Shown one piece after another: positions 11,800-23,700 of a DNA stretch of 64,000 nt. The notes beneath the pieces were generated by a model. It worked only from the letters and a program-made list of their open reading frames with translations. It did no database searches and was not told the origin of the DNA. How positions within the stretch are numbered: the stretch's first letter is position 1; each line of letters opens with the position of its first letter. Location: the NCBI RefSeq assembly GCF_023159225.1, contig NC_063180.1, positions 12,495,797 through 12,559,796 of the forward strand, read 5' to 3'. Source of the stretch: Perognathus longimembris pacificus (lineage: Eukaryota > Chordata > Mammalia > Rodentia > Heteromyidae). A program made the position numbers and the translations under genes.

Positions 11800-12020
11800 A
11801 ATCAGCCCAAGCCATGTTTGGGGGGGAGTGTGAAATTTGGTCATAATATTCAATCTATAGCCTATGGAATTAATAAAATTGAGGGAGGGGCAGGGTTGGA
11901 AGGAATGAAGAGAATGGAAAAAGGAGTGACAGGCAAGATGAATTGTACTTATTGTCAGGTTTGTTGAATAGTATCTCTTTTGTATAACCACTTAGCAGTA
12001 ATAAAATATACAATTATAAT
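11800..12020 (+). mobile_element. probable L1-type 3' end
   Basis: A G-rich run (GGGGGGGAGTGTG) and a purine tract (GAGGGAGGGGCAGGGTTGGAAGG) given here only by position (11,881-11,903) are followed by 'tcttttgtataaccac' and an 'agtaataaaatata' tail. This layout fits another L1 3' UTR lineage. The 64-codon minus-strand frame is unlikely to be real. Confidence 0.4.
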
Positions 12021-12195
12021 GGTCTAAACATGTCTTACCAATTTTTGAAATTGTTTTTTATTTTTTACTTTTGTGTACCTTGGAATTCATATAACTCAAA
12101 TCTGAATGAAGTGAAAATGGGAATCATGATTAGGATTAAAATGATGACTGTAAATAAGGAAGAAGAAAAAGTAGGGGAAATGTAGAGAAGGTAAG

Positions 12196-12348
12196 GGTGA
12201 CAGTGATGGTGGTCATGATGGTGGCGATGGGGGCAATGGCGTGATGATGGTGGGGGGTGATGATGGTAATGATAATGATGACAATATTGATGGTGAGGTG
12301 ATAGTGATGGTGATGGTGATGGTAGAGGTGGAGCTAGTGGTGATGATA
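12196..12348. repeat. degenerate GATGGT/GATGAT minisatellite-like tract
   Basis: About 150 bases made of GATGGT, GATGAT and GGTGAT units with substitutions. It has G/T strand bias and no coding meaning. Confidence 0.85.
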
Positions 12349-12902
12349 TAACACTAAAGATAATCTGGAAATAATGACTTTCTTTTGTCTTTTAGCCAAA
12401 AGTTTATACTTTCGATTCTGAAGATATTTGATGATCTTTTAAAAAATGGTAGTCTTTAGACTGAAAAGAGACATTACCTGGTCTTTCCTTCTACCTTTTA
12501 GTCTAGTCAATATTGCTAGCATTAACCTCCATATTATTTTCCATTTGAAATGCTGTATTTCAGACTTGTGTGTTTGCCACAAGCAGTAAGATAGTTTCCC
12601 ACCAGAATACAACTGTCCCCATGCTGAAACGAAACATTCTTGAAATATATTTTATACTAGTTCAAGTGAATGTTTAATAACGTGGAAAATTCATGTGCAA
12701 AGAATAGAGCAAGAAATCAGGTTACAGAATGGAATATACAGTATGGCATCTGTTTTGTATAAAGAAGAAAAACCATTATAGAGTTAACTGTAGAATTATA
12801 AATAAATAAATGTAAATTATAAAGGTGAAACTTCTGTCCTAGGTCTAGTTCATGGATAGTTATTGTTTCTTTTATATTTTAAAACTATTTTTTTCTGGTT
12901 CA

Positions 12903-13104
12903 CAAGTGAAATCCTTGCTACTCAGAAGGATAGACCTGGGGATCTCAAAACCAGCCTGAGCAGTAACATCTTTGAGATTCTTATCTCCAGTCAATTACAA
13001 AAATCCAGAAGTGGAGCTGTGGCCCAAGCAGTAGAGCACTAATCTTGAGCAAAAGGCTCAGAAAGAGTACCCAGGACCTGAGTTCAAGCCCCAGGACTGG
13101 CACA
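12903..13104 (+). mobile_element. composite B1+ID SINE, plus strand
   Basis: The first half resembles a B1 body ('gctactcagaaggatagac', 'ctcaaaaccagcctgagcag'). A linker ('tctccagtcaattacaaaa') follows. The second half is an ID-type monomer ('agaagtggagctgtggccca', 'gagttcaagccccaggactg'). The same composite lies inside both ERV copies (18,132-18,340 and 57,377-57,582). Confidence 0.75.
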
Positions 13105-13530
13105 ATTTTTTTTCATAATGAGCTTTTGATGCTTTTGGAATGAGGAGAAAAAAAAAAACACTAAGCCTATGCAAAGAAAATAATTTTTTTTTTACTATGG
13201 CTGAAACACTAAAATTGCAAATGGAATGCATGTATTGAAAAGCAATGAAATATGAAAATATAGACCTGGTCCTCCCGGTTAGCAATCATCTCATAGCAAC
13301 ATAACAGCTCTCAGGGAAAGGAAAGAAAAGAAAAGATTACATGACGTGTTGGAAAGGAAGCATATCTAAGTGTCAGGGAGGGGTGCCTGACAGAGTTTAT
13401 TTCATCTCAGCAAGTTGACATCTACTCTTTACCAAGAAGTGTCCAATAGCCCACCAGGAGAGGGTCAGGGAAGAAGGACAGCCATACATAGCAGAGCACT
13501 GGCTCCCACAAAATCTTTGAGGAGATGATT

Positions 13531-13710
13531 GCAGGGGCCTTACATCTGTAATCCTCTCTTCTCAGGAAACTAAGAGGAAGACTGAAGTTTGAAGCTGCCT
13601 CAGTAAGTCTCTGAGACACAATTTTCAATGACTAGCACAAATCCAAGACAGTTACCTGTCTAAGGTGGTAGAGTACCAGCCATCTTCAAGCCAATGAAGC
13701 AAAAAAGAAG
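13531..13710 (+). mobile_element. degraded composite B1+ID SINE
   Basis: 'gcaggggccttacatctgta' followed by 'atcctctcttctcaggaaac' is a decayed B1 start. 'aaggtggtagagtaccagcc' is an ID-type remnant. An A-rich end (GAAGCAAAAAAGAAG) closes the element. Confidence 0.5.
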
Positions 13711-14219
13711 GAACGCCTCGTGGGGTAGAATCTTATAAGGGAGACCATTACAGCAGGCTGCCCATATGCTATGAAAGGACAGATGAAGTTTAAAAAGAAA
13801 AGGGAAAAGAAAATGTCTAGGCAGATGGAGTGACATTACAAAGATAAATAGTAAGGTGTGATTTTGGAGGGACAGGCAGTGTGAATTCTGGAATGTACAG
13901 ATGATATGAGAGTGAGAATTCAGGCAGGGATGTAGATGAAGCTGGAGGCCTGACTCCTGGATATTATGCCAGATGTGTCAGATTTCAATATCGGTCTGGT
14001 TAGGCATTCCAAGAGAACTGAAGAATTGAATCCAAGTGTTCCAGAAACAAAACCACCCTTCTGTTGTCTGACTTTAGCAAGACTCACTAAGACCCACTGT
14101 GTTCTTGCTCAGGATTTCCAAAATACTCATGGACACCTTCCTTGTTCACCTACAAGGCTGAACACAGACATTTATCCCCTTTGCCTAAATATGTTGATCA
14201 GTTGACAAGATAGATACAA

Positions 14220-14575
14220 GCTGCAGGAGTGTGCTTGAGCTGCTGTTACAAAGCACCCCAATATGCATAATTTGAACCACCCAATGATTTATGAGTGGGA
14301 GATCAAGGTCTAGCAAGACATTGCTTGTTTTAGAGCTCTGGGGAGAGTGGAATCCATGCATTTCTCATAGGTTCTAGCATTCTTCCCACAGATTCTGACA
14401 TTCCTAGCTTGCAACTGGGTAACTCCAGATGAATGAGGGAACGATGTAATTACCTCATTTTATTTTTATTACATTTGCAAAGACCTTATTTCCAAATTAG
14501 GTCATATGCACAGATATTGAGAGAGAAAGCATAACCAAAGTACATGGAGGACATGGATGGCACACATCCAGCTAA
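14220..14575 (+). mobile_element. ancient mammalian repeat remnant, family not named
   Basis: 'gagctgctgttacaaagcac' at the left and 'gcaaagaccttatttccaaa' followed by 'ttaggtcatatgcacag' at the right resemble phrases common in old eutherian interspersed repeats. I cannot assign the family. It is strongly diverged and lacks target-site duplications. Confidence 0.4.
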
Positions 14576-15845
14576 TGGCACAGAACTCCACTCTAAAAAT
14601 CCTGTGTCTAAGTGTGAGTAACTAATATTAGAGATGTTCATGACTCTGAAATGACCACTGTTGCAGGAGTGGGGGAAGAGGTCCTGTACAAACTGACTGA
14701 TACCTTTCTGCCTTTAAAAGTCTCAGATTATCAAACATCCCTCATAACACATTCGTATCTTTCTCTAAAAGTCTTAATGTCTAAATCACCTTTACAGGAT
14801 GCTCTCAGATGTTCTTCATATTATATTACATTACATTACATTAATAAAATCAATCCCCTTACCTGGTTTTGCCTTTGGTATGGAACAATGTCATGGTCCA
14901 CAAGTACTTTGAGTCACAGTCCAGATTCAAGGGATTTGATGAGCAGTCACTTGACAGGCTGTGTGAATGTATGCTTCAAAAACGCCTTCATGGACCACTG
15001 TACTCACATCCATGTTACTGAGAATGCCAGTTCCATCCCCTTGCCTGGAATTTCTTCAGCTTATTTGTTGTTGGTGCTTCTAAAGACTAGGCCGATGTGA
15101 TGAGATAATACATTTGTAACTTCACCCTTCTAAGTATAGGTCTTTTCACTCATCTAGAAAATAAAATAAGGAATGCAAACCTAGTGTTGGGTTTTCTGGC
15201 AAGCCTTTGTTTGTTTAGGGAATAGAATTTGACAAGCACACAAGAGATAACACTCTCTTTCTTCTATCCAGACTTTTGCACCCAAGATCCACAGGTCAGT
15301 GAAGCAAGACACAGAACACTGCAAGAGCAATGGAGTGGAGTCAGGAAAGGCAAGCAGGATCAGCACAAGAAGAGATCTTACCTGAAAGTCTTTCATGTCT
15401 TTTATGCTAAGGAGGCTAAACATCGGAAGTGGCCTTGGGAACAAAATCCAAAGGCATGTCCAGCCAAGTCCTTCTTCGACAGAGAAGAATTAAAGCTACT
15501 CACCTCCAAATGGATCACATATGTTTCAAGAAGAAACACCTCCCTGCCTCTGGGCCTACACAGAATAAAAGTGACCTTCCAAATAGGACTGGATTCTAAT
15601 TCCTACTCTTCTGGCAACTTCAAGCTCAAAGATAGAATTGATTTATTGATAAAAACATAGCATATCTTGCACCCACCCCTGAGGATATGGAGGGAAATGT
15701 AAGCTAGACAAGTGTTTAAGTCAGACAATCGTGATGGCTGATTTGATCATGTCTCTCAGTTCTACAGTTCAGTGGCATCATTAAACATTTCTGCAAACCC
15801 ATTCTTCTGGGAAACTTGGTGGCTTGTCCTTCCTAATGTCCTTCA
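14576..15845. other. no supported feature; unconserved frames of 149 and 143 codons
   Basis: Frames at 14,651-15,100 and 15,229-15,660 on + are the longest outside low-complexity DNA on this side of the window. Their composition shows no domain, signal peptide or family resemblance. A frame overlaps the second on the opposite strand. No splice or promoter context was seen. I regard both as chance. Confidence 0.4.
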
Positions 15846-15941
15846 GGAAGGAAAGAAGGGAGGGAGGGAGGAGGGATGGGAGGAAGGAGGGAGAAAGAGA
15901 GGAGAGAAGGGGAGAGGGAGAGGGAGAAGGGGGAGGAAAGA
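15846..15941. repeat. polypurine GGGA/GGAA tract
   Basis: Almost 100 bases of G and A only on +, made of GGGAGGGAGG, GGAAGG and GGAGAGGG units, with a single T. It lies about 350 bases left of the start of the telomere-like array. Long mirror-like polypurine tracts can adopt triplex DNA. Gly/Arg/Glu-rich frames across it are spurious. Confidence 0.9.
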
Positions 15942-16289
15942 ATGCCTCCTACTCTCCTATCTACCTCTCATTTTTTGATAATAAGAAATTTAAAGACCAT
16001 GAGTATGGAATAGGCAGATCTTTCTTCCCCATGGTGACAGGGAAAGGAGCTAAGTGACCCTCTTTTGAGAAAGTCCTCAGATATTTCTACACTGCCAAAA
16101 GATAGCATCATGAGAATATAGACTCTCACAGTTATGTGGCAATAACAATCCAGCCCCCAGTTGCTGGATATGCTTCAGAAGAGGGAAGAAAATGAGCCCC
16201 TTCCTAGGAAACCTGCTTGAGCTGTAGGATTTTCTTTTGTTGATTATTTGCTTAAATTTCCTTTTGCTGCTTATTGTCTCAGAAATAAA

Positions 16290-17705
16290 GGGCTGTGGTT
16301 ATGCTTAATTTTAGGTTTATGGATGGTGAGAGAATAAGGGCTACAGTTAGGTTTAGACTTCGGGAATTGTTTACATTTAGGGTTACTGCCTGAAGTTGCG
16401 TTAGTTTTTGGCTTAAGGTTAGGATTATGGTTAGGTTTATGGATGGTCTTAAGTTTAGGGTTAGGTTTAGAATTAGGGCTAGAGTAAGTGTTAGGGTTAG
16501 GCCTACTGTTTCATTTAGTGTTATGGCTAATGTTAGGCTTCAGGTTAGGGCTAGTGTTAGGGAAAGTATTAGAGATAGGATTAGGTTTAGCTTAGGGTTG
16601 AGGCTATGGTTAGGTTTAGGTCTATTATTAGGGTTAGGTTTAGGATTACAGCTATGGTTAGGCAGAGTCCCATGGTCAGGGTTAGGGTTAAGGCTAGGGT
16701 TAAGTTTAGATCTAGGGTTACTGTTATGTTTAGGGTTTGTGCTAAGGTTATGGTAATGCTTCGGTCTAAGTTTAGGTTTAGGGTTAGGTTTAGGGCCATG
16801 GTTGATGTTAGGGCGTAGGTTTGGGCTAGGTTTAGGGCTATTGTTAAGGTTAGGGTTATTTTTAGACTTAGATTCAGGGGTAGTGTTAAGTTTTGGTTTA
16901 GGTTTAGTTTTAGGGCTAGGGTTATTTTTGGGTTTAATCTAGTGTTAAGGTAATGTTTACAACTATGTTTAGGGTTAGGTTTAGGGCTAGGTTTGGAGCT
17001 AGACTTACATCTTAGCTTAGGCTTAGGGCTAATCTTCGCTTAGGGATTCAGCTAGTATTAAGGCAGGGTTATGTTTGGGCATATTTATAGCGCTTTGGTT
17101 AATGCTAGTGGTAAGGTTAGGAGTAGAGTTAAGGTTTCATTTTGGTCTAGAGTTTGGGTTCTGGTCTCTCAGAGGTTAGAGCTAAAGCTACGGCTAGGGA
17201 TTGAGTTTGGGACTTGGTTTAGGCTTAGGTCTAGATTTTCTTCAATGGGTAGGGTTTTTGTTGAGGCTAGGTTTAGTGTTATTGTTACTGCTTGAGTTAG
17301 GATTAGGTCTAGGTTTAGTTTCAGGATTTTAGCTAGTGTTAGGTTTAGATTTAGGTTTAAGGGTAGGTTTAGATTTAGGATTAGGTTTTGGGTTAGGGAT
17401 ACCTTTAGGGTTCGTTCTTTGGTTAAGTTTAAGATTCTGTTTATGACTAGTGTTTGGATTTTTTTAGGGTTAAGGTTAGGTTTATTTCTTCAGCTAGGGT
17501 TAAGGATAGGCTTAGTGCTTGTGTAAATGTTAGGACTAGATGTAGCATTATAGGTGTTTAGGGTTATGCTTAGGCCTAGGGTAGGTTTGGCTTAAGTTTA
17601 GGGCTATGGTTGTGGTTAGGGTTAGTTTTTCGAATAGAGGTAGGGTTATGAGTTGAGTTAGGCTTATGCTTTGGGAGAGAGTTAGGTTTAGGATTTGGAC
17701 TGAGG
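16290..17705 (+). repeat. telomere-like TTAGGG satellite, block 1
   Basis: Degenerate TTAGGG hexamers (TTAGGT, CTAGGG, TTAGTG, TTATGG and others) with the G-rich strand on +. The left edge grades out of unique sequence near 16,280-16,320. The right edge is abrupt at about 17,705, where ERV sequence starts. The longest perfect runs are only a few units. Fewer of the recurrent anchor strings seen in later blocks are present here. Confidence 0.9.
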
Positions 17706-18131
17706 TGCCAGACTTTGAAGTCAGGCCACAACACGTGAACCCCATTTTAGAATCGAACCCTGAGCAACCCAAAATGAGATGTGACAGTCTATCCAGAGAT
17801 GCCACTGCAGTCTTGCCCAGATCTCTCCATTGCATGGCATGGAACCTGCCAGTTTGGGATGAAAGACACAGCCACTGCTAAAACTGAAAATTCCACACTG
17901 CTTTAACCCTTTGCCCCCCCGGTTGTCATTTATCTGTGTTCTCTTTCACCTGCTGGTAAGATCAAATGGCGTGATTCAGATTGATAGCACATAGATCTCA
18001 TGTTCTCTAAGTGTTACAGCAAAACTTTAAAAAGCAGTTTTTGGTCAGCTCTCAACAAGTTACAAATGGATTATCTCTGTTGTTTTCCTTGTTGCTCCAA
18101 TTGGAAATAAAAAGGGCTTTTATATCTAAAG

Positions 18132-18340
18132 CTCCTTGGATGCAATTCAAAGCCAGCCCCGGCAAAAGAAAAATCTCTCTAAAACTCCACCTCCCAGTTA
18201 ACCAGCAAAGAGCCAGATTGAGAGTTTGGCTCAAGAGAACCATAAAAATGCTGAAAGCGGCACAGTGGCTCAAGTGGTAGAGCACTAGCCTTGAACAGAA
18301 GTTGTCAGGGACAGTGCTCAGGCCCCGAGTTCAAAACCTG
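18132..18340 (+). mobile_element. composite B1+ID SINE inside the truncated ERV
   Basis: A B1-derived half ('caattcaaagccagcc') is joined to an ID-type half ('ggcacagtggctcaagtggt', 'gtgctcaggccccgagttc'). The same SINE sits at the same internal position in the complete element at 57,377-57,582. It was therefore present in their common ancestor and was not inserted twice. Confidence 0.75.
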
Positions 18341-18551
18341 TAAATGCGGATGGGAGCATGCCATCCCAGCAACAAGCGCTGGAACTCCTGGGACTTAGCC
18401 AGTCCAGGAGACGGGAATGTGGAGTGGAGTGAGAGGAGAATGGTGTCATATCCTAAACGGAGCTGCCTTGTCCTGCCCTTTCAAAATGGATCAGAGCCGG
18501 GAAATCGAGAGAAATAATACCTGTCCATTTTCCTTTTTTTCTGCCAGTTGT

Positions 18552-18555
18552 ATAT

Positions 18556-18586
<31 letters not shown>

Positions 18587-18592
18587 TCTATT
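18552..18592. repeat. (TTTA)n microsatellite within the ERV
   Basis: About nine TTTA units. The sister element has only a short TATATG/TTTATT stretch at the matching position (57,791-57,812), so this expansion is specific to this copy. Confidence 0.9.
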
Positions 18593-19986
18593 TTTAATTT
18601 ATTTTTTGCCTCTGACTGGCTATGCCAAATCGGTTCTGTATCACTGAACACTTCTTTCAGTCATTTCTCCTTACCTGTTCATTTTACAATTGGGTTTATG
18701 TTTCAAATGGAACTTTTCTGGCGTATGCCCAGGCTATGTTCTATGCCATTCATGTTAACTAGCCCTATAAACTTATCAGTCTTTTGCCTGACCTTTTCAA
18801 AAGTTTCTTTTAACAGAATAACATCTCTTGCTGAGATCACCACCTGGGAACTTACAGTTCATAGCTGTCACCCTAACACAGACCTAAACCCTGGAGGCCC
18901 CAGCCCTAGAAACTTCTGGGTATGCCCAAGATGCAGGAGTTGGCCAGAGGAAACCATGGCACCCTCTGGCCCTAGTGACCATTCTCGTGGTGATGATGGG
19001 AACTTTTGCCAGCCACACTGGACAGTGCCAGGCTGATCAGGGGCCCTTGATTACGTCGCCCCTTCCAGCAGGAAGTAGCTACAGAAAAAAAGACCTTCAC
19101 CCATACTCCCTGCCTGGTGCCCACTGGTGTCATAATTTTAAGAAATAAAAGAGGGGGAGTAGCCCCCAGGATTAATTAAAAATGGTTATGCTTATATTAA
19201 ATATCTTTAAAATTTTTTAAATCATCCCAAATCAGTGTGGAATGGAGTATTGTATCTGCCTTTCCAGATTGGAAAACTAAACCCAGAGCACTTGCTCTGG
19301 AAAAATGTCTTGTTGCTTTCTCTAGGAAAACAAGGACCATACTGGATTTCTTCTGCTCTTCCAAGAGAATATAGAAAGCCTGCCTGCACACAACGGCAAT
19401 AACAGTAGGAGGCAACCCGTTTCCTTTCCTTTCTTTACTTTCTAGACACTTCTTGAGCATCTCTCGTGGCGCGATTTTTTGCCATGGCGATATTGTCCAC
19501 GGCTTTGCACAGGGACTGAAATAGGGAATTGCACTGTTTCTCCCTTGCCTTTCACCCTGCTATTAGGGAGTCCCATTAGAGGAAAATAGGAGCTGAAGTT
19601 TTTGAAACTCAACCTCAATGTTTCATGAAAAAATGGTTTTAAAAAGTAAGAGCAATGGTTTAGCACCTTCGCCTCAATGTTTATGAAAAAAGGAATGTTT
19701 TACTAACCACCTGTGTTTAAGTTTCCAGCTACTGTGAACTACCAGAGATGCCAATGCTTCAACCTGCTTCTACCTCACCGCCAAAAGTGGAATGATGCCC
19801 GCATTAACTTGAATGACGCAGAAACAAGATATGGACCCCAACTTCTCTGGACTAAGCCAAATGGATGGCCCCTTACCTACCCCTCACCCCCTTTGTGGGA
19901 AGGGCCCCACATATATATTTTATGTCAGCATTTGCCTCATGCCTACATATGCCATGTGTTTACAGCATCCCCTGCTAATTTAAAAA

Positions 19987-20002
19987 ACAAAAAAAGAGTA
20001 GA
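19987..20002 (+). promoter_or_regulatory. polypurine tract (PPT) of the truncated ERV
   Basis: An A-rich run followed by AGAGTAGA lies directly before an LTR starting TGTTGG. It aligns with the PPT at 59,199-59,213 (AAAAAGAGGGAGA). This is the expected priming site for plus-strand DNA synthesis. It carries a G-to-T change compared with the sister copy. Confidence 0.65.
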
Positions 20003-20545
20003 TGTTGGGGATTCATGTTGCCCTTCCCCCAGCCCTGGGGCAGTGTAAAAAAACTAGCCACTCCCATCTTCCGGCTTCATCCAGAAGAGAAGTCCCTGCC
20101 CCTGGGGTTGAACACGTTCATGCCATCATGGCGGCGGAGCCCCCAGAGACCCAGTTCTTGTAGGGCTGTTGTCTCCGCCCATAGAGGAAGTTTCATGACA
20201 TCACCTGATGGGCAGCCCAGCTCAGCCAATCGCTAACCTCCAGCTAGTCAGCCCAAGTCCCTCTCCTTCCCGTCTTCGTCACCGTAATAAATTCTTCTGC
20301 CCTCCCTCTGAACGAGTGAGACTGGTGGACCATCCAGTCCGACTCCCCGGAATTTCTTTCCTGCATCGGCTCTGGACACATGAGGGGGGACTGACGGGGA
20401 AGGGGATTTTGTCATTTCTCCTCAGCTTAGAGAAGTCCACAAAGATACGCTTTACTCCTTCTGCCGGCAGGAGGGGTAGGGCTGAGTTTCTTTCATAGTT
20501 TGGGATTTGGGCATCTCCCAGGGAGAAATGTGGAGAGAGGGGCTA
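20003..20545 (+). mobile_element. LTR of the truncated ERVK-like element (diverged subfamily)
   Basis: It starts with TG after the PPT. It shares scattered blocks with the LTRs at 54,473 and 59,214, such as 'catcatggcggcg', 'aggaagttt' and the cAMP-response-like TGACATCA at 20,196-20,203. It has an AATAAA at 20,286-20,291. Overall it is clearly more diverged from those two LTRs than the internal regions are from each other. The right end is not resolved because another LTR fragment follows without satellite between them. The Pro/Ser-rich frames here (73, 96 codons) are not genes. Confidence 0.6.
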
Positions 20546-20549
20546 GAAC

Positions 20550-20743
20550 CCCAACACCTGTGCCTTATATTATTGGCACACACTTCACCAATAAAAGAGA
20601 TCTTGCACCGACTTGACTCCCAGGCAGTCTGATTTTCCTCCGTTGAGGGAGAGCTGGGTGCCGGTGTCCTGCCCTTCCCCTAACCCTTCTCCTTTCTTGG
20701 CTCATGCGGGTAGGGTGAGCACAGGGGGTTAAAAATCCCAGCA
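20550..20743 (+). mobile_element. fragment of second LTR type (R-U5 end), copy a
   Basis: 'cctgtgccttatattattgg', AATAAA at 20,590-20,595, 'gacttgactcccaggcagtc', 'ctcctttcttggct' and a terminal 'aaaatcccagca' match the right part of the copies at 53,578-53,952 and 62,951-63,387. The left part of that LTR is missing. Satellite resumes at once with the same sequence that follows the copies at 36,033 and 63,387. Confidence 0.7.
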
Positions 20744-23700
20744 GGTTAGGATTAGGGTTATGGCCTGGGTTAGGGTTAGGACTAGAGTTAGGGTTAGGGA
20801 TCATGTGTAATCTAGGTTTAGGTTTAGGCATTGGACTAGGGTTAGAGATAGGGCTAGGGTTAAGGATAGGGTTAGTGTTTGGATTAGATTTTATGTGTCA
20901 GCTAGGGTTAAGGTTAGGGTTAGGGCCAGAATGACCCTTAGGGTTAATGTGTAATCTAGGGTTAGGGTTTGGGTTAGGGATTGGACTAGGTTTAAGGTTA
21001 GGTTTAGGTCTATGGTCAAGGCTAGGGTTTGATTTAAGGTTAGACTTTATGTGTCATCTATGTTTAACGTAGGGCCAGGGTTAGCATTTGTGTTAGGGTT
21101 AGGCTTAGGCTTAGACTTAGGCCTTGGAGTTGGTTTATTTTTAGGGATCATGTGTTGTTACAGTAAGGGTTAGGACTAGATTTAGGCTTAGGGATCATGT
21201 GTAATATGGGGTTAGGTTTAGGGTTTGATCTAGGTTTTGGGTTAGGGTTAGGGCTAGCATTAGGTTAGTACTACCGTTAGGGTTAAGTTAGGGACTTGGT
21301 GTGTTTTTATGGTTAGGGTTAGGTGTAATGTGATTGAAAGGACTAAATTTCAGGTTAGGGTTAAGTTTAGGGCTTGGAGTAGTTTTAGGGTTACGGTTAC
21401 TGTTAGTGTCCAGCCTAGGGTTAGGGTTAGGGTTAGAGTTAGAGTTAGTTTTAAAGTTTGTGTTTGACTTTACCTGTTATCTAGGCTTTGGTGCAGGACT
21501 ACAATTAGGTTCATGTTTATGGTGTAATCCAGGGTTTGTTTTAGGTTGTGTTGTATTAGGTCTAGGCCTATGGTTACAGCTATGGTTAGGATTAGGGTTC
21601 ATGTGTGTTCTACTTTCACTGGTAGGGTTAGGAATTGGCCTAGGTGTAGGGTTAGCCTTTGGCCTAGGGTCAAGTCTAGGATTAAGGTTAGATTTTATGT
21701 GTTTTCTAATGTTACAGTTAGGGCCATATTTACCATTAGGGTTAGGTTTCGGGTGAAGTTCTTATCTACGATTAGGGTTATGGTTATGGTTATTGTTAGT
21801 TCTAGGGTTAGGTTTAGGATTAGGTCTAGTGTCAAGAATACAGTTAGCGTTAGGTTTAGATTTTTCGTGGCATCTAGTATTTCAGTTGTGGTTATGGTTA
21901 GGATGAACGCATGATCTATTGTAAGGTTTAGCTTTACTGCTAGGATTAGGGCACGTGTTAGGGCTTCAAATAAGACTAGGATTAGTTTTAAGTTCTGGAT
22001 TAGGGCTTGTAATACAGTTAGGAATAGGTTTATGTTAGGATCAAACCTAGAGTAGGATTAGGGTTAGATTTTATGTTTAGGACCAGGTTTGGTTATTGGT
22101 TATTTTTAGGGTGATGGTTTGTTCTAGGGTTAGGGTTAGTGTTATGGATAGGGTTAGGGTTAAGGTTAGGAGTAGACGTAGGCTTCTTGTTTGATCTAGG
22201 GTTACATTTAGAGTTAGGTTTAGGGCTTGCGTTTTTTCTTTGACTGGAGTTACGGTTTGGCTTTCATGTAATCTAGGGTTTTGTTTAGGGATTGGACTAG
22301 GGTTAGGGTTACGTTCAGTTCTAGGTTCATGCCTAGGTTTAGGCTTAGTGTTACATTTTCCATGTCATCTAGTGTTAGGGTTAGTGTTATGACTAGAGTT
22401 ATGGTTAGGGCTAAGTTTAAGGCTTGGTATAGGTTTAGGGTTAGAGTTAGAATCAAGTTTAGGTTTAGGCCTAGGTTTAGGGCTAGGTTTAGGTATAGGA
22501 CTAGACTTCAGGTTAGGGTTATTGTTAGGGTTAGATATTACACTATTTTTAGTTTTACTGTTAGTGATAGTGTCAAGGATAGGGTTAGTGTTAGTGTTAG
22601 ATTTTATGTGTGATCTAAGTTTATGGTTGGGGACATGAGTTAGGACTAATGTTATGGTTAGGGATTATGTGTGATCTAGTTTTAGAGTTAGGCTTACGGC
22701 TAGAGTTAGTGGTAGGACCAATGTTTGGAATTGGCGTCATGTTTAGTGTAGGTTTATGGTTAGGTTTTGGACTAGTGTTCGGTTTAGGGTTAGGGCTAAG
22801 TTCTCGTCAAGAGTTAGTGCATGGTTTGATTTTATGTGTTGTGTAGGGTTAACGTTAGTGGTAGGGCTAATGTTATGGTTATGGTTAGGGCTATGTTTAG
22901 GATAGGGTTTATTTAAGATCTAGGATTAGGGTTGTGAATTGCACTTGGTTTAGGGTTAGGGTTAGATTATATGTGTTATCTAGGTTAGGGTTACAGTTTG
23001 GGCTAGGGTTAGGATTAGGGGAAGTGTTACGATTAGTGCTAGGGTTGGGTTTAGGATTACAACTAGGATTAGGACTCGCAGTAGGACCACAGATAGGACT
23101 GTGGTTGGTTTTACTTTTAGGGTTAGGGTTGGGGGTTAGCCTATGGTTTGGTCTAGGTTTCGAGTTAGGGTTTATTTGTGATCTAGGGTTATTTTTAGGG
23201 TTATGGATAGGGTTAGTATTAGGACTTGAATTAGGTTTTGGGATCAGGGGTAATGTGTGTTTAGTTTTAGGGATTGCTCTAGGGTTAGGGTGAGGCTTAG
23301 GTTGAAGGTTTTATCTCGGGTTAGGTTTAGGATTAGTCTTTGGAGTGGGGTTAGATTTAGGGATTCGACCAGGCTTAGGGTTAGGCTTCAAGTGTGATCT
23401 AGTTAAGGACTAGGTTTAATGTGAAGGTGTGATTTCGGGTTAGGTTTATGGTTATGGATTGGACTATTGCTAGCGTAACATTTGGCTAGGTTTATGGTTA
23501 GATGTCATGTATTTTAAGTTTTGGTTTTGTTTTAGGGATTGGACTAGGTTTAGGGTGAGTGTTAGAGCTACAATTAGGCCAGGCTTAGGTTTAGAATTTA
23601 TGTTTGATCTTAGTTCAGGGTTGGGACAGGGTTAGGGTCAGCAATAGGACTAGAGTTAGGGTTGGAGATCATGTGGGATCTAAGGTTAGCATTACGTTAA

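Larger units (their letters stand above)
17706..20002 (+). mobile_element. 5'-truncated ERVK-like element, 3' internal half
   Basis: From about 17,786 this region aligns throughout with 57,007-59,213, the 3' half of the complete element. Shared landmarks include 'ctatccagag', 'gggatg-aagacacagccactgc', the SINE, 'gcatgccatcccagcaacaa', 'ttccaaatggaacttttctg' (variant here) and 'gcctcatgcctacatatgcc'. It ends in a polypurine tract just before an LTR. There is no 5' LTR: the left edge joins satellite directly, so the element is truncated or recombined. No gag, pol or env frame is recognisable; the longest frames (162, 111 codons) are not conserved in the sister copy. Confidence 0.75.

Noticed and set aside
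14651..15660. Two + strand frames of 149 and 143 codons as possible exons or small genes
   Set aside because: No recognisable domain, no convincing splice sites or start context, an overlapping frame on the other strand, and neighbouring repeat remnants.
18893..18960. CRISPR-like or other direct-repeat arrays with spacers in the satellite and ERV regions
   Set aside because: The DNA is of mammalian type and the recurring strings are variant hexamers at irregular spacing, not fixed repeats with unique spacers.
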